Positions 7,026 to 11,276 of a stretch of 11,276 bases of DNA are shown here, one piece after another. A program made the position numbers and the translations under genes. The notes under the pieces were generated by a model. The model was not told where the DNA came from. It worked only from the letters and a program-made list of their open reading frames with translations, and did no database searches. Position 1 is the stretch's first letter. Each line of letters opens with the position of its first letter. This stretch comes from Silvimonas sp. JCM 19000. Lineage in GTDB: Bacteria; Pseudomonadota; Gammaproteobacteria; Burkholderiales; Chitinibacteraceae. Location of the stretch: NCBI GenBank assembly GCA_001313065.1, contig BBFD01000130.1, positions 1-11,276 of the forward strand, given 5' to 3'.

Positions 7026-7137
7026 AACAGACGAGCGGCGAGCGGACCTGCGTTTGAGCAAAAAAAACCATTCAAGCCATTGAATTAACGCAACAATAAC
7101 ATCTTTATCGGCGCCTCATCCCGCGCCTGATCGCTCT

Positions 7138-7164
7138 GTTTTGCCCCATTTCCGTAAGCAAAAC
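7138..7164. repeat. 7-bp inverted repeat GTTTTGC/GCAAAAC before rbsK
   Basis: GTTTTGC at 7138-7144 and GCAAAAC at 7158-7164 are perfect inverted copies with a 13-base spacer. Whether it works as an operator or as a hairpin in the leader of the operon cannot be told from sequence. Confidence 0.4.
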
Positions 7165-7216
7165 CCCGTAGCCCTCTTCCCAGCCACTACATGCCAATGC
7201 TATAAATGCCGCCAAT

Positions 7217-7246
7217 TGCTGAGCACGTTTTAGCTAAGGCTCAGCA
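7217..7246. promoter_or_regulatory. Inverted repeat in the rbsK leader
   Basis: TGCTGAGC (7217-7224) and GCTCAGCA (7239-7246) are perfect 8-bp inverted copies flanking a 14-base spacer that itself contains the palindrome TTAGCTAA (7230-7237). The element ends 26 bases before the inferred rbsK start and 16 before its ribosome binding site. It could be a 5' hairpin that stabilises the mRNA, or a dyad for a regulator acting as a roadblock. Confidence 0.45.
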
Positions 7247-7262
7247 GCACGATCAGTTAGCC

Positions 7263-7268
7263 GGAGAG
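7263..7268 (+). promoter_or_regulatory. Ribosome binding site that fixes the rbsK start
   Basis: GGAGAG lies here. The ATG at 7273 is six bases after GGAG and opens MAKVLV. The other ATG, at 7269, is only two bases after GGAG and gives the atypical opening MDGQGIGVGSIN. Restoring one lost G near 7288-7291 turns the 7273 frame into MAKVLVVGSINMDLVV, the standard start of a ribokinase. Confidence 0.65.
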
Positions 7269-7272
7269 ATGG

Positions 7273-8179
7273 ATGGCCAAGGTATTGGTGTAGGCAGTAT
7301 CAATATGGATCTGGTGGTGCAAACCACTGCGTTCCCGCGCTTGGGCGAGACCCTGTTCGGGCAGTCGTTTGCCACCTTCCCCGGGGGCAAAGGCGCCAAT
7401 CAGGCGGTGGCCGCAGCGCGTCTGGGTGCGCAGGTCAGCATGCTGGGCTGTGTGGGGCGCGATGCGTTTGGCGCACAACTCAAAGCCGGTCTGGCAGGGG
7501 AAGGAATTGATACGCAGTGGGTGTTCGAGCGCGAAGTGGCCAGCGGCGTAGCCGCTATTACGGTCACCGGCGGCGATAACGCCATCGTCGTGGTGCCGGG
7601 CGCCAATTACGCGCTGACCACGGATGATCTGGATGCGGCCGAAGCCGCCTTTGTCGCCGCCGATGTCATCCTGACCCAGCTGGAAATTCCGCTGCCGGTG
7701 GTGCAACACGCTGCGGCGCTTGCATTGCGCCATGGCAAAACCTTCTTTCTGAATCCGGCGCCGGCCACCGTGCTGCCGCAATCGTTGATCAACGCCGCTA
7801 CCCTGCTCACCCCCAATGAATTTGAACTGGCCGCCGCACTGGGCGCGCCTGATAGCGATTGGTCCACTTTGCTGCCGCGTCTGCCGGGCAAGCTGGTGAT
7901 GACTCATGGCAAGCATGGCGCTTATTACGCCGACCACGCAGGCAAGGCGGTGCATCAACCGGGCTTTCCGGTGACGGCGGTCGACAGCACCGGCGCGGGC
8001 GACACCTTCAACGGCGCGCTAGCGGCGTTCTGGCATCTGGGCGTCGCGACGCGGTGCGGCATGCCAATGCGGCAGGCGCGTTGTCGGTGACCACGGCAGG
8101 CGCGCAAAGCGGCATGCCCAAGCTGGCCGAATTGAACGACTTTTTTTTGTCCAGCCAAACCCAAGGTCAAAAACAATGA
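7273..8179 (+). CDS. rbsK: Ribokinase (two frameshifts)
   Basis: RbsK phosphorylates D-ribose to ribose 5-phosphate with ATP in the cytoplasm and belongs to the PfkB carbohydrate kinase family. The inferred protein has 302 residues, close to the 309 of E. coli RbsK. Visible motifs are GSINMDLVV near the start, the sugar-binding GGKGANQAVAA (about 38-48), FLNPAPA, LLTPNEFE, the ATP-site VMTHGKHGAYY, and PfkB signature 2 DSTGAGDTFNG, with the catalytic Asp about 244. Two single-base losses are inferred. One G near 7288-7291 hides the true start. One C near 8044-8049 otherwise sends the frame to a false stop at 8090 and loses HANAAGALSVTTAGAQ. The stop TGA (8177-8179) overlaps the rbsD ATG, so the two are coupled. 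The T8 run at 8141-8148 reads in frame as NDFFLSS, one residue more than I would expect. It is the first gene of the operon, unlike E. coli where rbsK is near the end. Confidence 0.95.
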
Positions 8180-8576
8180 AAAAACTGGGACATTTGAATC
8201 GCGATATCGCGCGTGTTTTGGCCAGCATGGGCCACACCGACAGCATCGTGATTGCCGATTGCGGTTTGCCCATTCCGCCCGGCGTGGAATGCATCGATCT
8301 GTCGCTGCAATTAGGTACGCCCGATTTCTTTGCCGTGCTGGATTCGGTACTGAGTGATTTCAAAACCGAACGCGCCGTTTTCGCCAGCGAATGCCTGACC
8401 GCCAATGCGCCGGTGGCCGCACGCGCCAGCCAGTTTGCCGCGCAAGGCGTGGCCGTTGATTACGTGACGCATGAAGAATTCAAGCAACGTTGCCGCAATG
8501 CCCACGCCATTATCCGCACCGGCGAATGCAGTCCGTACGCCAATGTAATCCTGCATTCCGGCGTGATTTTTTTTAA
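8176..8576 (+). CDS. rbsD: D-ribose pyranase (stop hidden by a frameshift in a T run)
   Basis: RbsD interconverts the beta-pyranose and beta-furanose forms of ribose so that RbsK can use imported sugar. The protein opens MKKLGHLNRDIARVLASMGHTD; His20 in GHTD matches the catalytic His of the family. It ends IIRTGECSPYANVILHSGV, where E. coli RbsD has a nearly identical C-terminus ending in GVTF. As written, the T8 run (8567-8574) carries the frame past TAA (8574-8576) into rbsA, giving a false fused ORF ending at 8685. Six T would give GVIF-stop and nine T would give GVIFF-stop; the first fits the family. Corrected length is about 132 residues. A true RbsD-RbsA fusion is unlikely, because rbsA has its own ribosome binding site (AAGGA, 8575-8579) and start. 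Confidence 0.95.
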
Positions 8577-8586
8577 GGATCGCGTC

Positions 8587-10114
8587 ATGCATGTTTCTTT
8601 ACGCGGTATCAGCAAATCGTTCGGGCCGGTGCATGTATTGCAGGATGTCGATTTCAATATCCTTGGCGGCGAAATCCATGCTTGATGGGTGAAAACGGCG
8701 CGGGTAAATCCACGCTGATGAAAATCCTCAGCGGCGTCTATCGCGCGGACAAAGGCGAGATTGTGATCGATGGCCAGGCCACGCCGATTACCTCAACGCA
8801 AGACGCCGAGCGCCTGGGCATTGCCATCATCCATCAAGAGCTGAATCTGATTCCGCAATTGTCGGTGATGGAAAACCTGTTTCTGGGCCGCGAGCCACGC
8901 CGTTTTGGCGTGATTGACAGCAAGGCCATGCGCACCGCCGCGCGCACCTATCTGCAAGCGCTGGGCGCAGACCGCATCGACCCCGAAGCCGAAGCCGGCC
9001 TGTTGTCGATTGGCCAGCAACAAATGGTGGAGATCGCCAAAGCGCTGGCGCTCAACGCCAAAGTGCTGGTCATGGACGAGCCCACCGCAGCGCTCACCGA
9101 CCGTGAAATCGAAACGCTGTTTGGCATCATGCAGCAGCTAAAGTCGCAAGGCGTGGCCATCGTTTACGTATCGCATCGCATGGAAGAAATCTTCCGCATT
9201 TGCGACAAGATCAGCGTGCTGCGCGACGGCCATTTTGTCGGTGAGCGTGTGATTGCGCAGACCAGTTTTGATGAGGTGGTCAAGCTGATGGTCGGGCGTG
9301 AACTGGGCGACCGTTTTCCCAAGCGCGATTCGACGCCGGGCGCGGTGCGGTTGGTGGTTAAAGACCTGGCCGACGCGGGCAATATCAGCAAGATCAACTT
9401 TGAAGTGCGCGCCGGTGAAGTGCTGGGCGTAGCCGGTTTGATGGGCGCGGGCCGTAGCGAAATCCTCAAGACGCTGTTCGGGATTAACCCACGCACGGCG
9501 GGCACGGTAACGCTGGACGGCCAGCCGTTGCACATCCGTGATGCGGTTGCCGCCATCGCGCACGGGCTGGCGTTTGTGACCGAAGACCGCAAAGGCCAGG
9601 GCCTGGTGCTGGGGATGTCGGTGCGCGAAAACGCGACGCTGGTGCACCTTAACCGTTACGCGCATCTGGGCGTGGTCAGCAGCAAGGCCGAGACCACGGC
9701 GGTGGCCAAACTGATCGAACAATTGCGCATCCGCACGCGCGATGCCGAGCTCGACGTCAAATCGTTGTCGGGCGGCAATCAGCAAAAAGTGGTGTTCGCC
9801 AAATGGCTGGCGTTGCCACCCAAGGTGTTGCTGCTGGATGAGCCACGCGTGGCGTAGACGTCGGCGGCAAAGCCGAGATCTATCACATCATCAATCAACT
9901 GGCGGCAGCGGGCGTGGCCATTGTGATGGTGTCGTCCGAATTGCCCGAAGTGCTGGCGATGAGCGACCGCATTCTGGTGATGCATCAGGGCCATCAGGCC
10001 GGCATTTTTGATGCCAAAGACGCAACGCAAGAAACCATCATGACCGCCGCCACCGGTGGCCAGACCGCGGCGTTTACTGCGGATGCGCCGCCCGTGGAAA
10101 ACGTCACCGCATAA
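8587..10114 (+). CDS. rbsA: Ribose ABC transporter ATP-binding protein (two frameshifts)
   Basis: RbsA is the double ATPase that drives ribose import through RbsC. The start at 8587 ([18 protein letters not shown]) has AAGGA at 8575-8579, seven bases upstream. NBD1 carries Walker [10 protein letters not shown] (about 35-43), Q-loop region [10 protein letters not shown], signature LSIGQQQ, Walker B VLVMDEPT and the H-loop VSHRMEE. NBD2 carries the degenerate Walker [10 protein letters not shown] (about 284-292), the usual form in sugar importers of this class, with LSGGNQQ (about 394-400) and Walker B VLLLDEP. One T is missing near 8682-8683 (GEIHALMGENG needs three), giving a false TGA at 8683-8685. 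One base is missing near 9843-9844 ([12 protein letters not shown]), giving a false TAG at 9855-9857. Corrected length is about 509 residues, close to 501 in E. coli. Confidence 0.95.
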
Positions 10115-10157
10115 CGCAAACCTTCCATTCGTACTGAAGACAAGAACAGGCAACGCC

Positions 10158-11105
10158 ATGACTCCTCAACAAAAAAAAGCCACGCTGCAAAAGCTCGGCC
10201 CGTTTATTGCACTGCTGTTGGTGGCCACCGGTCTGGCCATCATGAGCCCCGATTTTTTTAACCGTGGGCAATTTGCTGACCGTAATGCGCCAGGTGTCGA
10301 TTAACGCGCTGATCGCGTTTGGCATGACGCTGGTGATTTTGCTCGGCGGCATTGATTTGTCGGTGGGCTCCATCCTCGGTTTGTCCGCCATAGCCAGCGC
10401 CAGCTTGATGGCAGCGGGCTTTAATCCGGTGTTTGCGACGGCCGCCGGTGTGGTCGCTGGTGCGGCCATGGGCCTGTTTAACGGCCTGGTCATCAGCAAA
10501 GGCAAAGTGGCGCCGTTTATTGCCACGCTGGCCACCATGACCGTGTTGCGCGGCCTGTGCATGGTGTTCTCACACGGCAGCCCCATTGCCGGCTTTAGCA
10601 GCGACTTTTTCAGCATGCTGGGCGGCGGCTATGTGGCCGGTCTGATCCCGGTGCCGGTGGTGGGCATGTTGCTGATGTTTGCCGTGTTCTGGTTTGTGCT
10701 CAAAAAAAGACGGTGTTTGGTCGTCACGTTTACGCGGTGGGCGGCAACGAGGAATCGGCCAAGCTGTCCGGCGTGAAAGTCGATCGCATCAAGCTGTGGG
10801 TGTACACGCTGTCGGGCGCAATGTCGGCGCTGGCGGGCGTGGTGCTGACTTCTCGGCTTAACTCGGCGCAACCCAATGCGGGCGCGGGTTATGAGCTGGA
10901 CGCCATCGCGGCGGTGGTGCTGGGCGGCACCAGCCTGACCGGTGGCCGTGGCTGGATTTTTTGGCACGCTGGTGGGCGCTCTGCTGATCGGCGTGTTGAA
11001 CAACGGCTTGAATCTGCTGGAGGTGTCTTCCTTCTACCAGCAGGTGATCAAGGGCGCGGTCATTCTGCTGGCCGTGCTGATCGACCGAGGCAATAAAAAA
11101 AGTAA
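10158..11105 (+). CDS. rbsC: Ribose ABC transporter permease (four frame breaks in A/T runs)
   Basis: RbsC is the inner-membrane permease subunit that forms the ribose channel. Several hydrophobic segments are visible: [32 protein letters not shown], the loop [29 protein letters not shown], and [19 protein letters not shown]. These match the BPD_transp_2 permease family and E. coli RbsC closely. Four A/T runs break the frame: T7 10253-10259 (six T give SPDFLTVGN), A7 10702-10708 (five A give [10 protein letters not shown]), T6 10957-10962 (five T give [11 protein letters not shown]) and A7 11095-11101 (five A give DRGNKK then TAA at 11103-11105, much like the E. coli C-terminus). Without the last correction the frame runs on to 11184. 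Corrected length is about 313 residues against 321 in E. coli. The start at 10158 has only a weak AGG upstream and follows the rbsA stop by 43 bases. Confidence 0.93.
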
Positions 11106-11114
11106 TCCCGTAAA

Positions 11115-11151
11115 GGCGCGCCGGCCGGTTCCCCATGACGGCTGGCGCGCC
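11115..11151 (+). promoter_or_regulatory. Strong intercistronic hairpin between rbsC and rbsB
   Basis: GGCGCGCCGGCCG (11115-11127) pairs with CGGCTGGCGCGCC (11139-11151) over 13 positions, one of them a G-U wobble, with an 11-base loop. It begins 10 bases after the inferred rbsC stop and ends 47 bases before the rbsB start. No U-tract follows directly, so it is not a standard terminator. Hairpins at such junctions often protect or process mRNA so that the binding protein is made in excess of the membrane parts; that role is inferred here. Confidence 0.6.
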
Positions 11152-11198
11152 GGTATGACTCTTCTAAAAAAAACACACGTATGACCAGGAGTTCGATG

Positions 11199-11276
11199 AT
11201 GAAACGCATTATTTCCCCGCTGCTGGCCGGCTTGCTGTCGGTGGGCTTGATCGCATGTTCCAAACAGGGCCCGGAT
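11199..11276 (+). CDS. rbsB: Ribose-binding protein precursor with lipoprotein signal, N-terminus only (partial)
   Basis: Only 26 residues are visible before the window ends. ATG at 11199 has AGGAG at 11187-11191, seven bases upstream; the ATG at 11196 is less well spaced. The sequence opens with MKRIISPLL, then a hydrophobic stretch ending LLSVGLIAC, with Cys20 in a lipobox (LIAC), followed by SKQGPD. This is a type II signal peptide, so the mature protein would be lipid-anchored. Its identity as ribose-binding protein comes from position after rbsK-D-A-C, because no ligand-binding sequence is present. E. coli RbsB is instead a soluble periplasmic protein with a type I signal, so this form is notable. 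Confidence 0.75.
   Translation, partial: MKRIISPLLAGLLSVGLIACSKQGPD

Larger units (their letters stand above)
6827..7272. other. 446-base gap without a gene, rich in inverted repeats
   Basis: I find no supportable coding region here on either strand. The central part (about 6925-7110) is clearly richer in A/T than the flanking genes. In order it contains two near-identical 20-bp palindromes, a nested A/T-rich hairpin, a 10-bp palindrome TGTAGCTACA (6992-7001), a LacI-type operator-like palindrome, an A8 run (7060-7067), an inverted repeat GTTTTGC/GCAAAAC, and an inverted repeat next to the rbsK ribosome binding site. It must carry the ribose operon promoter, but no pair of good -35 and -10 hexamers stands out. 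TATAAA at 7201-7206 is a possible -10 with no matching -35. Confidence 0.6.

Noticed and set aside
7060..7067. A8 run as part of an intrinsic terminator
   Set aside because: No adjacent stable GC stem in the correct orientation on either strand. The run belongs to the window-wide excess of A/T runs.
8567..8574. Programmed frameshifting or transcriptional slippage at the A/T runs
   Set aside because: Possible in principle, but breaks also occur at G/C doublets and triplets that do not slip, are spread over unrelated genes, and would need many rescues within single genes such as rbsC. Error is simpler.
8176..8685. A natural RbsD-RbsA fusion
   Set aside because: The frame joins only because of the T8 run. 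rbsA has its own AAGGA and ATG, and the fused frame stops again inside the Walker A region because of another lost base.

Overview
The window looks like chromosomal DNA of a Gram-negative betaproteobacterium. The evidence is high G+C with strong third-position G/C, PEP-CTERM proteins, an orphan PAS hybrid histidine kinase and Proteobacterial-type ribose transport genes. A Neisseriales/Chitinibacteraceae-like host is my best guess, but nothing here fixes the genus. I see no tRNA, rRNA, CRISPR array, transposase, integrase or phage gene.

Layout. (1) 1-2425, plus strand: the end of an FAD-subunit gene overlaps (ATGA) a molybdopterin-binding subunit of the xanthine dehydrogenase/aldehyde oxidoreductase family. 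(2) 2651-3021, plus: a small VOC (glyoxalase-fold) protein with its own good ribosome binding site. (3) 3116-5038, plus: a soluble hybrid histidine kinase with two similar PAS domains, a kinase core and a receiver. (4) 4987-6216, minus: two tandem, translationally coupled paralogous PEP-CTERM secreted proteins, convergent with the kinase and overlapping its 3' end by 52 bp. (5) 6469-6826, plus: a small two-helix membrane protein of unknown function with a recognisable promoter. (6) 6827-7272: an A/T-richer gap holding two near-identical 20-bp palindromes, a nested hairpin, a LacI-type operator-like palindrome and two leader inverted repeats. (7) 7273 to the window end, plus: a ribose operon in the order rbsK-rbsD-rbsA-rbsC-rbsB. 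The binding protein is cut by the window edge and begins with a lipoprotein signal.

How the genes work together. RbsB, anchored in a membrane, would capture ribose. RbsC and RbsA import it using ATP, RbsD converts pyranose to furanose, and RbsK makes ribose 5-phosphate. The 5' genes are part of a molybdenum hydroxylase needing FAD and 2Fe-2S partners, most of which lie outside the window. The PEP-CTERM proteins would depend on an exosortase encoded elsewhere.

Data quality dominates the reading. Almost every plus-strand gene is broken by small indels. I count 17 frame breaks in seven genes. They fall at A/T runs of 6-8 bases or at lost bases in short G/C or T runs, while the protein sequence on both sides remains well conserved. 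This is much better explained by sequencing/consensus error than by pseudogenes. I therefore annotate whole genes across the breaks and give the inferred corrected lengths. I did not find a convincing undescribed system; the best leads are the structured 6827-7272 gap, the coupled PEP-CTERM pair and the lipoprotein form of RbsB.
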